DNA of 64,000 bases from Amia ocellicauda (lineage: Eukaryota > Chordata > Actinopteri > Amiiformes > Amiidae): NCBI RefSeq assembly GCF_036373705.1, contig NC_089863.1, positions 9,560,357-9,624,356 on the forward strand. The letters run 5' to 3'. Position numbers and translations under genes: made by a program. Numbering within the stretch: the first letter of the stretch is position 1; the number at the start of each line of letters is the position of its first letter. Below are positions 34,396-45,963 of the stretch, one piece after another. The notes below the pieces were generated by a model. The model was given only the letters and a program-made list of their open reading frames with translations. It was not told the origin of the DNA and did not search any database.

Positions 34396-35177
34396 CTGCC
34401 CCTCTGAGCTCACACTGCCAGTAAGGACTCAGTGTGAATTTCACAACTCAACACAATCTCTATCACACATACTGACCCTCTCTCTCTCTAACACTCACTC
34501 ACACACACTCTCACTCACACACACACACACACATACATACAGACACACTCAAATTCAAAACAAGCATTATTGACATGACAAGTTTACACAAGTGTTGCCA
34601 AAGCATTTACAGATATAGCAAAGAGAAAATAAATACATTAATAAAATGAAAGAACAAAATGTACAGTTCTTGTACATGCATGTCCAGACGTCCACAGGGC
34701 TGCTGGGCTGTGTTGGAGCTAAAGCCACTATTGAAGAGTCAATGCTGCTGTCAGATTGCTGGACAAAGGCCGTCTCTCTGGCGTCTCTTCCCATTATCAA
34801 TGCATTACAGAAGCACAAGGGACAGCCCTGACCCCTGCTAGTAAACCTGTATAAAGAGGTCCTGGAGACTCAGAGCCTCTCTCCTGCCCGCGTCTGGCAC
34901 TGGGATGAAACCAGAATTGCCATGAAACTGCGCCAGTGAAGGGGCTGGAAAGTCCCCTGAGTCCCCTGAGTTACCTAGTCTGCTCTGGTCTGTAACTGAT
35001 ACAACGACAACCAACAGTGTTTAATCTGTTTCTTCCATCCTACTCTTACATTTCAACAAATCCTCATGGATTCAACATTCATGAACATAGTGGATATCAA
35101 ACCAAGCAATTTACGTGGCTCAAATAACATTAACTTAGTTGGGCAAACTAAAATAAATGAATTCAACATTACACACA

Positions 35178-35180
<3 letters not shown>

Positions 35181-35252
<72 letters not shown>
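35181..35252. repeat. (TC)36 microsatellite
   Basis: An uninterrupted TC dinucleotide tract of 72 bp, preceded by a short AC run. It produces long spurious Leu-Ser and Arg-Glu open frames on both strands. Confidence 0.95.
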
Positions 35253-35255
<3 letters not shown>

Positions 35256-35439
35256 GGCACACACATACACACATATGTACAGCCACACATGCTTTTTTGG
35301 CATGACAAGTTTACACATCGCATTTACAGACACAGTTAAGAGAATGGACTAAATACATTATCAAAATATAAGGTAAAAAAATAAAAAATGTACAGGTCTT
35401 ACAAGTGTACAGTTATTGTACATTCATGTCCAGTTATGC

Positions 35440-36350
35440 ATGTGAAGGGGCTGGAAAGTCTCCTGTGAGAGATGCAACACAGAAAAAGCAACAGCACGAT
35501 ATTATCGTACTTCACACCCTAAGAAGGGATGTGTGTCTCTCAGCATCTGGATTGCAAGATCTTAAGAAATATGTCTTTGTCAATGTCGATTTTACAAGAC
35601 ATTTAGAAATATGTTTCTGATATAGATCAAGCCATTTGGGTTGAGGAGCTGGAGTAGTTTACACATAGATGCCCCGTGTGGAATTCAGTAGACATGCACC
35701 CAAATGAAATCATACCTTTCAACAATACTGGACTGAACATAACGTTACCTTTCTCTCCTCCTCTCCCCTACCCGCTATTTCTCTCTCTTTTCCCAATTCT
35801 CTCTCTTCCCCCCGTCTCTCTATCTCCATAATTACATAATTACTTGATGTAATGTTAATCAGGGTGACTAAGCCTCTGTATAATACTTTGTCTGCATGCA
35901 ACACTACTTTTGGCACGATATATAATTGGATATGCATTATTTTTATGTCAGTATGCAGGTTAATATCAGGGAGAGTTCCTATTTAACATAGTAATACTAT
36001 AACAGTATAATTTAGGGTAGAATTGGTATGCATCAGGAATAGTCCGTTCAAGTAAGTAGGTTAGTAGGTGAAATAACCACAGTCCTCAAAAGCCCACCCT
36101 GGACCCTACCTCTCCTCAGAAATACTGTCCCATCTCCCTTCCTCCCTCATTATTTTGCACCGTTCAGCATGCAGGGTTTCTATTGGGTGTTTATTCCATT
36201 TCCTGTAGTTCTGTTGTCTGACTTGGCCCCATACCTCACTCCCATGATGGGCTATATAATGTGGCCTATTTATTTTAACATTATTTATATTGTGTAAAAA
36301 GCTCTCTTGTGCTTCATCTTTGAATGCAATCACTGCCAGGTTAAAGCTGC
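35440..36350 (-). repeat. Composite repeat ending in APE LINE fragment
   Basis: 35440-36090 matches 41530-42170. At 36106-36333 the minus strand encodes FKDEAQESF...SEVWGQVRQQNYRKW...HPIETLHAE, the connector region of the LINE in the gene 1 intron. The arrangement recurs at 21.5-23.6 and 41.5-42.3 kb. Confidence 0.6.
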
Positions 36351-37926
36351 TTGAGAGAAGTGAGTGACACCTAAGGGAGTCAGTGTGTACACATACAGCG
36401 ACTACGCCACCTTGTTGTATTGCAAGAGAGGAACTTGCTACACCCCTTCACTCTCTCCCCCCCGGCATGCTCAGTGGGACCCCAAGACACCACAACATGA
36501 AAGGCTAAGTAGAAACCGTTCATTTTTACAAGCTTACTTAACACTCAGGGCAAGAAGGCTGCACTCAGTACACACAATATAAATACAGTACCCAGGGGAA
36601 ATTATAACACTAAAACCTAAATTAATCTCACCTTTAATAAAATGGGTGATAGATGCTAAAATCCCTAACCAAAATAAAGAGGAAAATTATAACAAATAAT
36701 CACCACACAGTTTAGCAGCAATAATAATCACACTTAAAGTAATAATCATGTGGTAGGTTAAAAAAAAAAAGATTTATCAAAATAATGTTTAAAAAGTTTC
36801 TTAGTAAGAAAGTGTCATGGGTTAAAATACCTTGGTTAAAATTTCATTTCAAATGAGTGCTTTATTCATAATTTCATCGATATGCCATATGGAATGGCAA
36901 TTTATTTATAAAGAGATGTGTGATCGAATACATTTGTCTAGCACAGAGATTCCTGTAAGGAAAGTGTGCAGTGCACCTCATTCATTCCAGTTCCCATACT
37001 TATCTTCCATCTCTCAGGTACGCAGTTGAAACTGGCTTTTGTGAATTTATACATGTTAAATCGATGTTGTCACTTTTTGACAAATGTTTTGAAAAGGTAA
37101 TGTTAAAAAGTTAACTATATATCCAAATGTACCTCGCAGGATTTTGTCACTTTAGCCAACTACGGCTATGCTAGGTCTGTGCATGTTTAAAGGCTTATTT
37201 ATGCTTCTGCATCACATAGGTGTCTGCCAACATGTAACGTTGACATGTATATAGGGGGCAGTGTCGCATTCACCTCATCACAATCTACAGAAAACGATGA
37301 GGAAACACAGAAATGTTTTCTATGTTGCGCTTAGGGTTATATGAATGTAAATCAACACAAACTGTAAATTGCATGTTAAAGAAACTGTAAAGAAACACAT
37401 GCATACAAATTGCCATATTGCATCCTCTATGTGCAGATCAATATTGGCTTGCTTTAATTGGCTAGAGACTTAATACTAGAACCACCATAGCCATAGCTTT
37501 TAGTTTTTTGTATGTGGCTTTCTTCTGAATATCCATTCTTATTTTACTATATCTTTGAATTAAATACATATACAGTGTTTTATACTTATCATCCCCCCTC
37601 AGGGGGCACAACAATCACACTTAGGTTAGCATTGGTGTTTGTTAATAACTTTCTTTTTGTCTTGTTAGGGGGACAGCAACACTACAAACCACGCCAGGTA
37701 AGTGGGATCAGTGTTTGAATTGGGTTAGAGCTCATGGGGTTGTTGGTTGCTAAAAAAAGAAGTTATCTTCTTTGTAATGACATTATCCTTCAATCAAAGA
37801 CTATGGGCATAAATATGTTAATAAATCTCTTATAATTTCTCTTTAAAATAACAACCATTACAATGATAACCATGAATAAACAAAACAACCTGTTTTCAAT
37901 TAGAACATTAACCCCAAACAAAACTC
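36351..37926. other. Intergenic DNA, nothing recognised
   Basis: AT-rich sequence without a convincing gene or a repeat shared within the window. Part near 36.36-36.7 kb resembles the end of an LTR-like repeat (CCCCGGCATGCTCAGTGGGACCCCAAGACACC) in inverse orientation; weak. Confidence 0.35.
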
Positions 37927-40518
37927 AGTGGTGTTCACAAACACAGAGTAAACACAGAGTAAACAGAACAAACACAGAACAAACACAGAACAAACACAGA
38001 ACAAACACAGAGTAAACACAGAGTAAACACAGAACAAACACAGAACAAACACAGAGTAAACACAGAACAAACACAGAACAAACACAGAGTAAACACATAA
38101 CAAACACAGAGTAAACACATAACAAACACAGAACAAACACAGAGTAAACACAACAAACACAGAACAAACACAGAGTAAACACAGAACAAACACAGAACAA
38201 ACACAGAGTAAACACAACAAACACATAACAAACACAGAGTAAACACAGAACAAACACAGAGTAAACACAACAAACACAGAACAAACACAGAACAAACACA
38301 GAGTAAACACAACAAACACATAACAAACACAGAGTAAACACAGAACAAACACAGAGTAAACACATAACAAACACAGAACAAACACAGAGTAAACACATAA
38401 CAAACACAGAGTAAACACAGAACAAACACAGAACAAACACAGAACAAACACAGAGTAAACACAACAAACACATAACAAACACAGAGTAAACACAGAACAA
38501 ACACAGAGTAAACACAACAAACACATAACAAACACAGAGTAAACACATAACAAACACAGAGTAAACACACAACAAACACATAACAAACACAGAGTAAACA
38601 CAGAACAAACACAGAGTAAACACAGAGTAAACACAACAAACACATAACAAACACAGAGTAAACACAGAACAAACACAGAGTAAACACAACAAACACATAA
38701 CAAACACAGAGTAAACACATAACAAACACAGAACAAACACAGAGTAAACACATAACAAACACAGAGTAAACACAGAACAAACACAGAACAAACACAGAGT
38801 AAACACAACAAACACATAACAAACACAGAGTAAACACAGAACAAACACAGAACAAACACAGAGTAAACACAACAAACACATAACAAACACAGAGTAAACA
38901 CAGAACAAACACAGAACAAACACAGAGTAAACACAACAAACACATAACAAACACAGAGTAAACACAAAAAACACATAACAAACACAGAGTAAACACAGAA
39001 CAAACACAGAGTAAACACAACAAACACAGAACAAACACAGAGTAAACACAACAAACACATAACAAACACAGAGTAAACACAGAACAAACACAGAACAAAC
39101 ACAGAGTAAACACAACAAACACATAACAAACACAGAGTAAACACAAAAAACACATAACAAACACAGAGTAAACACAGAACAAACACAGAGTAAACACAAC
39201 AAACACAGAACAAACACAGAGTAAACACAACAAACACATAACAAACACAGAGTAAACACAGAACAAACACAGAGTAAACACAACAAACACAGAACAAACA
39301 CAGAGTAAACACAACAAACACATAACAAACACAGAGTAAACACAGAACAAACACAGAACAAACACAGAGTAAACACAACAAACACATAACAAACACAGAG
39401 TAAACACAAAAAACACATAACAAACACAGAGTAAACACAGAACAAACACAGAGTAAACACAACAAACACAGAACAAACACAGAGTAAACACAACAAACAC
39501 ATAACAAACACAGAGTAAACACAGAACAAACACAGAACAAACACAGAGTAAACACAACAAACACATAACAAACACAGAGTAAACACAGAACAAACACAGA
39601 GTAAACACAACAAACACCTAACAAACACAGAGTAAACACAGAACAAACACAGAGTAAACACAGAACAAACACAGAGTAAACACAGAACAAACACAGAGTA
39701 AACACATAACAAACACAGAACAAACACAGAGTAAACACATAACAAACACAGAGTAAACACAGAACAAACACAGAACAAACACAGCGTAAACACAACAAAC
39801 ACATAACAAACACAGAGTAAACACAGAACAAACACAGAGTAAACACAACAAACACATAACAAACACAGAGTAAACACATAACAAACACAGAGTAAACACA
39901 CAACAAACACATAACAAACACAGAGTAAACACAGAACAAACACAGAGTAAACACAGAGTAAACACAACAAACACATAACAAACACAGAGTAAACACAGAA
40001 CAAACACAGAGTAAACACAACAAACACATAACAAACACAGAGTAAACACATAACAAACACAGAACAAACACAGAGTAAACACATAACAAACACAGAGTAA
40101 ACACAGAACAAACACAGAACAAACACAGAACAAACACAGAGTAAACACAACAAACACATAACAAACACAGAGTAAACACAGAACAAACACAGAACAAACA
40201 CAGAGTAAACACAACAAACACATAACAAACACAGAGTAAACACAGAACAAACACAGAGTAAACACATAACAAACACAGAGTAAACACAGAACAAACACAG
40301 AACAAACACAGAGTAAACACAACAAACACAGAACAAACACAGAGTAAACACAAAAAACACATAACAAACACAGAGTAAACACAGAACAAACACAGAGTAA
40401 ACACAACAAACACAGAACAAACACAGAGTAAACACAACAAACACATAACAAACACAGAGTAAACACAGAACAAACACAGAGTAAACACAACAAACACATA
40501 ACAAACACAGAGTAAACA
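37927..40518. repeat. 2.6-kb satellite-like array of 11-bp units
   Basis: The tract is built from 11-bp units ACACAGAGTAA, ACACAGAACAA and ACACATAACAA plus a 9-bp unit ACACAACAA. The units combine into longer duplicated blocks; for example a rare ACACAAAAAAC variant recurs near 38965, 39145, 39408 and 40350. None of the units contains a stop on the minus strand, so all three minus frames stay open for hundreds of codons. There is no evidence of a protein. The array ends next to RNase pseudogene 5. Confidence 0.95.
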
Positions 40519-40854
40519 TGGGCAGCAACACAAGCTGCACCGCTGCAGGACACAGTATTGTCTCTGTATTGTTTGAATGTCATATCAATCTATAGCCTTA
40601 AATGTACTGATCCATTTCGCTAGCTCACATCTTTATATATATATTATAAAAGTCTAGGCTATGTACGCAGCTCTCAGGAGACTGACACACCCAGCGCGTC
40701 ACACAGCAGAGAGACAGTGTAAAGGCAGAGATAGTTAAAATCACAGAAACAGTTTTAAAAGCATAAGATCTCACAGGAAATCATTGTTCGTTATTGGTGA
40801 TTATTGTGGGGAAACAGAAAACTAAATCACAATAATACACGTGTGGTGTTAGAA

Positions 40855-41131
40855 TCACGGACAGGGTGGGTTCGCCGGATTGGGCCGGTTCCTGGTGCCA
40901 TTGAAGTGGACGGGACGGCAGAGGTTGCTGATGTTTTCACAGGCCAGCGTGATGAAGTTCTGGGCAGGAATGACACTAGTGACATTACGCTTGTTGTCTG
41001 AGATGCTGCTCCACATGTTGTACACCATGAACCTGCTAGTGCTCACACACAGGTTCCCCTGGTTGTTCTGCAAGTATCTCCAGCCTGCTCCCCTGCAAAC
41101 GTTGCTCATGACCCCCGGAGTCGAGTCGACC
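40855..41131 (-). pseudogene. RNase-like pseudogene 5 (3' half)
   Basis: From the C-terminal PPCP (stop at 40855-40857) back to about ST-PGV at 41131 it matches gene 3. The ENISNLCRPVHFNGTRNRP block is identical. The 5' half with start, signal peptide and His12 is missing; at 41132 the sequence changes to a LINE-derived repeat (CTATTATTGTTAACCCG). The Cys118 equivalent is lost (NKRNVTS). The 3' UTR runs to about 40665 and is cut before the poly(A) signal. Confidence 0.82.
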
Positions 41132-41507
41132 TATTATTGTTAACCCGATTTATATTGTGTAAGAAGCTCTTTGTCTTTCTTCTTTTAATGCATTCACTGC
41201 CAGATTAAAGCTTGTGCTTCTCATGATCTGTCTAACAAGATGTCACACTTCTTTTGAGAGTTCCCGTTAACCAAATCATCTGAATAGAAGAAAGTCAGTG
41301 TATTTGCAAAGCAGGCGTCTTAAAATAATCCTTTCCTTAAATGCAGTCGTGAACTAACTCAAGAAAATTTAACACACGGGAGCAGTGGCCAACTGTTGCT
41401 GGATTGAAACTGAAACGTTTTAATGAAAACTAAAGTGTGAGTTATTAAAGTCTCTGTGTGGGAATCTTTTACTGCAAGTGGTTTGTTTTCCAGGTGATTG
41501 TAACCAG
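41132..41507 (-). repeat. LINE-derived repeat, duplicate of 43577-44262
   Basis: The sequences run parallel from CCTATTATTGTTAAC-CGATTTATATTG through CTTTTACTGCAAGTGGTTTG. The first 100 bp are the minus strand of the APE LINE connector. The copy at 43.6 kb has an extra GT-rich insert (43670-43965). Confidence 0.6.
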
Positions 41508-41529
41508 TGGCGTAGGATTGATTTCCGAA

Positions 41530-42328
41530 TTGGGGGGCAGAAGCAACAGCACAATATTATCAGACTTGTCCAATAATTCACACCCTAAGAAGGGACGTGC
41601 GTCTCTCAGCGTGTGGCTTGCAAGATCTTAAGAAATATATCTCTGTCAATGTCGATTTTGCAAGCTATTGAGAAATATGATTTTGATAAGATCAAGCTGT
41701 TTGGGTGGAGAAGTTGGAATATTTTGCACAGAGACCTCCCTGTGTAATTCAATAGAATTGCACCCAATTTATTTAATCAAATCATACCTTTCAGCACTTG
41801 ACTGTACATTACCTCCCTCTACCCCTCTGTCTTCCTCTGCACCCCCACTCCCTACCTCTCTCTCTCTTGCCATTTTTCTCTTTAATTACTTGATGTAATG
41901 TTAATAATCAGGATGATTAGTGTTGTATTGGGCCTCAGTTTGTCTGTATAAATAATACAATTCATTTGAACTCTCAGATACTTTGTCTGCGTGCAATACT
42001 ACTTTTGGCACCATATATTATTGGATATGCATTATTTTTATGGCACTATGCTGGTTAATATCAGGAAGAGTTTGTAATTGATGTAGTAATACTATAACCA
42101 TATGCTTTTAGTATGCATCAGGAATAATCTGTAAAAGTAAGTAGGTTATTAGATTAAATATGACAGCAGTCCTCAGAAGCCCACCCTGCACCCTACCTCT
42201 CTTCAGAAATACTGTCCTGTCTCCCTCCCTCCCTTATTATTTTGTACAGTTCAGTATGCAGGGTTTCTATCGGGTGTTTATTACAATTTCCTATTGACTG
42301 ACTGGGACCCATACCTCACTCCCATATA
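41530..42328 (-). repeat. Composite repeat and LINE fragment split by a Tc1 element
   Basis: Same composite as at 35440-36250. Its LINE part (CTGACTGGGACCCATACCTCACTCCCATA) is interrupted at 42328 by the Tc1 copy 2 and resumes at 43552. Confidence 0.65.
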
Positions 42329-43549
42329 CACTCACCTAAAGGATTATTAGGAACACCTGTTCAATTTCTCATTAATGCAATTATCTAACCAACCAATCAC
42401 ATGGCAGTTGCTTCAATGCATTTAGGGGTGTGGTCCTGGTCAAGACAATCTCCTGAACTCCAAACTGAATGTCTGAATGGGAAAGAAAGGTGATTTAAGC
42501 AATTTTGAGCGTGGCATGGTTGTTGGTGCCAGGCGGGCCGGTCTGAGTATTTCACAATCTGCTCAGTTACTGGGATTTTCACGCACAACCATTTCTAGGG
42601 TTTACAAAGAATGGCGTGAAAAGGGAAAATCATCCAGTATGCGGCAGTCCTGTGGGCGAAAATGCCTTGTTGATGCTAGAGGTCAGAGGAGAATGGGCCG
42701 ACTGATTCAAGCTGATAGAAGAGCAACTTTGACTGAAATAACCACTCGTTACAACCGAGGTATGCAGCAAAGCATTTGTGAAGCCACAACACGTACAACC
42801 CTGAGGCGGATGGGCTACAACAGCAGAAGACCCCACCGGGTACCACTCATCTCCACTACACATAGGAAAAAGAGGCTACAATTTGCACAAGCTCACCAAA
42901 ATTGGACAGTTGAAGACTGGAAAAATGTTGCCTGGTCTGATGAGTCTCGATTTCTGTTGAGACATTCAGATGGTAGAGTCAGAATTTGGCGTAAACAGAA
43001 TGAGAACATGGATCCATCATGCCTTGTTACCACTGTGCAGGCTGGTGGTGGTGGTGTAATGGTGTGGGGGATGTTTTCTTGGCACACTTTAGGCCCCTTA
43101 GTGCCAATTGGGCATCGTTTAAATGCCACGGCCTACCTGAGCATTGTTTCTGACCATGTCCATCCCTTTATGGCCACCATGTACCCATCCTCTGATGGCT
43201 ACTTCCAGCAGGATAATGCACCATGTCACAAAGGTCGAATCATTTCAAATTGGTTTCTTGAACATGACAATGAGTTCACTGTACTAAACTGGCCCCCACA
43301 GTCACCAGATCTCAACCCAATAGAGCATCTTTGGGATGTGGTGGAACGGGAGCTTCGTGCCCTGGATGTGCATCCCACAAATCTCCATCAACTGCAAGAT
43401 GCTATCCTATCAATATGGGCCAACATTTCTAAAGAATGCTTTCAGCACCTTGTTGAATCAATGCCACGTAGAATTAAGGCAGTTCTGAAGGCGAAAGGGG
43501 GTCAAACACAGTATTGGTATGGTGTTCCTAATAATCCTTTAGGTGAGTG
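42329..43549 (+). mobile_element. Tc1/mariner-like transposon, apparently intact (copy 2)
   Basis: The 1221-bp element is bounded by CACTCACCTAAAGGATTATTAGGAACACC and its exact inverse, with TA at 42327-42328 and 43550-43551. It has inserted into a LINE fragment that resumes on the other side. It is closely matched by copies 1 and 3, which points to recent movement. Confidence 0.93.
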
Positions 43550-43556
43550 TAGCTAG
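42477..43556 (+). CDS. Tc1-like DDE transposase, full open frame
   Basis: The open frame has 359 codons; it runs seven bases past the element end, so the last residues are fused to flank. N-terminal helix-turn-helix: LSNFERGMVVGARRAGLS and SAQLLGFSRTTISRVYKEW; a second DNA-binding unit with GRK and the RRMGRLIQADRRATL segment follows (residues about 1-120). The DDE domain has the first Asp in NVAWSDESRF, the second in YFQQDNAPCHKG and the third acidic position in WPPQSPDLNPIEHLWD. Length is typical for Tc1 family transposases (about 340-360). All three catalytic blocks are present, so it could encode active enzyme, which would cut at the terminal repeats and insert at TA. The start is the first Met of MGKKGDLSNF; an upstream reason to prefer another start is not seen. 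Confidence 0.88.
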   Translation: MGKKGDLSNFERGMVVGARRAGLSISQSAQLLGFSRTTISRVYKEWREKGKSSSMRQSCGRKCLVDARGQRRMGRLIQADRRATLTEITTRYNRGMQQSICEATTRTTLRRMGYNSRRPHRVPLISTTHRKKRLQFAQAHQNWTVEDWKNVAWSDESRFLLRHSDGRVRIWRKQNENMDPSCLVTTVQAGGGGVMVWGMFSWHTLGPLVPIGHRLNATAYLSIVSDHVHPFMATMYPSSDGYFQQDNAPCHKGRIISNWFLEHDNEFTVLNWPPQSPDLNPIEHLWDVVERELRALDVHPTNLHQLQDAILSIWANISKECFQHLVESMPRRIKAVLKAKGGQTQYWYGVPNNPLGECS

Positions 43557-44340
43557 ATGGACTGGATAAGGCTGCCTATTATTGTTAACGCGATTTATAT
43601 TGTGTAAGAAGCTCTTTATGTTTAATCTTTTAATGCATTCACTACCAGGTTAAAGCTCACTGACAGATACCGTGTGTGTGTGTGTGTCTGTGTGTGTGTG
43701 TCTGTGTGTGTGTATGTGTGTACAGGTTTTCAAGATTTATGGGGAGTTTTTTTAGGTTACAAACTGGTAATTACAAGGTTATTATGCTATAAATGTGACT
43801 TGTGGGGACTTTGTCTAGAGTCCCCATGAGTCAAATCGCTTAAAAACATAATAAATGATGTTTTATTGAGAATGTAAAAATGCAGAACGTTTTTTGTGAA
43901 GGTTAGGTTTAGGGTTAGGGTCAGGGTTAGCGTGTGTGTGTGTCAGTGTGTGTGTGTGTGTGTGTCAGAGAGAGACGTAATGATCTGTCTTACAAAATGT
44001 CACACTTCTTTTGAGAGTTCCTCTGTTTATCAAAACATCTGAAAAGAAGAAAGTCAGTGTATTTGCAAAGCAGGCGTCTTAAAATAATCCTTTCCTTAAA
44101 TGCAGTCGTGAACTAACTCTAGCAACAAGAAAATGTAACACACGGGAGCAGTGGCCAACTGTCGCTGGATTGAAACTGAAACGTTTTAATAAAAACTAAA
44201 GTGCGAATTATTAAAGTCTCCGTGTGGGAATCTTTTACTGCAAGTGGTTTGTTTTCCGGGTGATTCCGGCTGATCCATTGGGGCACCTAACCTATCATGC
44301 ACACATACTAATACATTTTAAAACAGCCAATGTTGTATTG
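43552..44340 (-). repeat. LINE-derived repeat with GT microsatellite
   Basis: Continuation of the LINE fragment split by Tc1 copy 2, then a (GT)n-rich stretch (43673-43965) including GGTTAGGGTTAGGG-like text, then the CAAAGCAGGCGTC repeat shared with 41300-41500. No gene. Confidence 0.55.
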
Positions 44341-44344
44341 ACGT

Positions 44345-44820
44345 GTTTATTTATTCTGGTGTCTGAGCCCCCAGTCAGGGGCAGTGCTGTGCATGACCGA
44401 AAGGAGCTGCTGTGTCCTCGTCTCCATTTCTCTTAGTCTCAGTGGCTTGTCTACAGCGTTTCCAGGTCTTCTGTTGCCTTCATCATTAAGGGTTAATAGG
44501 ATGTTGAACATGGCAGTATGTAAGGTTGTATAAAGGGCTTTGAGCATGCCGTGGCGTTTGGAGACACACTGGTTCATCCCAGTGATGTTTTGGAGGGAGA
44601 GGGAGAGGTGGCACCCAGTTCCCTCCGTGCGCAGTCTCAGATCAGGACCCCAGGACACCACATCGGACAGGTAAGTGTAACATTTATTTTTACACCAATA
44701 CTCTGACCGAAGGCTGCACCCAGGCACACGATTTGAAAGGGGGATAAAAAATACAACCTAAGTCAAACTGCTTAAATAAAAGCTTGGGTGATAAAAATAT
44801 CTAAAAATCCCTAATAAGGA
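44345..44820 (-). repeat. Inverted duplicate of the 13.3-13.7 kb block
   Basis: It is near-identical to 13340-13663 in reverse. A 126-codon minus-strand frame (44347-44727) shares residues with the frame at 13361-13660, but substitutions between the two are non-conservative. Part of the sequence is LTR-like. I do not call it a gene. Confidence 0.45.
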
Positions 44821-45142
44821 GGACCAAGTGTCTTTTCCCCACAGGTTGAGCAGCACATCACCGCCACACTCCATTACTACCGTCCAAAATTATTGCACTG
44901 TAGGGTTTCAACCTCCAATTATTCTGTCCTTCCAGGTACCCAGGAACAGCTCCTGATCACCCGAGGACAGCACCAGCTGCAAGCACATTTAGTGTTTTTC
45001 TTTAATCCGTTGAAAGAAAATACAAAAATGATATGAAACTGAACATATTCTTTATAACTTATAACCTAAAAGCACTGTAGTGACAATATTGAAAACAGGC
45101 TCATCAATCCTGGAAGCGCAGCGCCAGAGCACAAAGCCTGTG
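44821..45142. other. Intergenic DNA, nothing recognised
   Basis: No coding signal or shared repeat was noticed. Confidence 0.35.
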
Positions 45143-45450
45143 GCCGGAGACAGGACACAATCACTCTGAGGATGGAGACAGGACACGGTCACTCTGAGGC
45201 CAGAGACAGGACACGATCACTCTGAGGACGGAGAGAGGACACAGTCAGTCTGAGGCCGGAGACAGGACACGATCACTCTGAGGACGGAGAGAGGACACGA
45301 TCACTCTGAGGCCAGAGACAGGACACGATCACTCTGAGGCCAGAGACAGGACACGATCACTCTGAGGCCAGAGACAGGACACGATCACTCTGAGGATTGA
45401 GACAGGACACGATCACTCTGAGGCCAGAGAGGGGACACGGTCACTCTGTA
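45143..45450. repeat. 28-bp minisatellite
   Basis: About eleven tandem copies of the unit GGACACGATCACTCTGAGGC plus CAGAGACA, with variants GACGGAGAGA and GATGGAGACA. There are no spacers between units and no palindromic repeat, so it is not a CRISPR array. Confidence 0.9.
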
Positions 45451-45961
45451 TCCCATAACTCTCTGTACAGTGGAAGTGGAAGTGGAGTTGAACTTGAACG
45501 AGTCAGTTTTGTGGTTAAGAATATAATTGGATTGCTGTATTTATTTTACAGTTCATAAAACAGCGCAGGCTTTAAGGTCCGATAAAGATAGACGCGTCTT
45601 TGTGAAGGAAGGCAGAATAAAACCCGGCTGGACGGTTCTAATAAAGACAGGAAATTAACAGGGCAGTTTCAGGTGTCCTGGAATGAGGTACATAAATGGC
45701 TGACCGGTATCATCGTGACTCACACATTATACTGCTGGTCATGTTTGCTTGTCAACCAAAAAATCTATTTGGACAAGTGATGGAATTGTGACTGGAAAAG
45801 TCTGTCATGAAGTGCCGCTTTGCACAGCTCATCACAGGAGCACATGACTGAGGAATGAGGTTCCCCCTCAGCCAAGACAGCCGAGTCCCTGACCTCCTTC
45901 CAGCGATTATCAATATTGGGGGGGATTTCATATCCCAAACAAGACCCTCTTAATATTAATA
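45451..45961. other. Intergenic DNA, nothing recognised
   Basis: No open frame of interest and no repeat shared within the window. Confidence 0.35.
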
Positions 45962-45963
45962 TA

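Noticed and set aside
35066-35339. Leu-Ser and Arg-Glu rich open frames
   Set aside because: They are translations of the (TC)n microsatellite.
37900-40583. Open frames of 321 to 877 codons on the minus strand, rich in Cys, Leu, Val and Phe
   Set aside because: All three minus frames are open because the 11- and 9-bp repeat units contain no stop; the same Val-Phe-Cys-Leu text appears in every frame. There is no start context, domain or promoter.
44347-44727. 126-codon minus-strand frame with partial match to 13361-13660
   Set aside because: Part of the frame is LTR-like sequence, the substitutions between the copies are non-conservative and no domain is recognisable.
45143-45450. Possible CRISPR-like array
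   Set aside because: The 28-bp units follow each other without spacers and the context is vertebrate.
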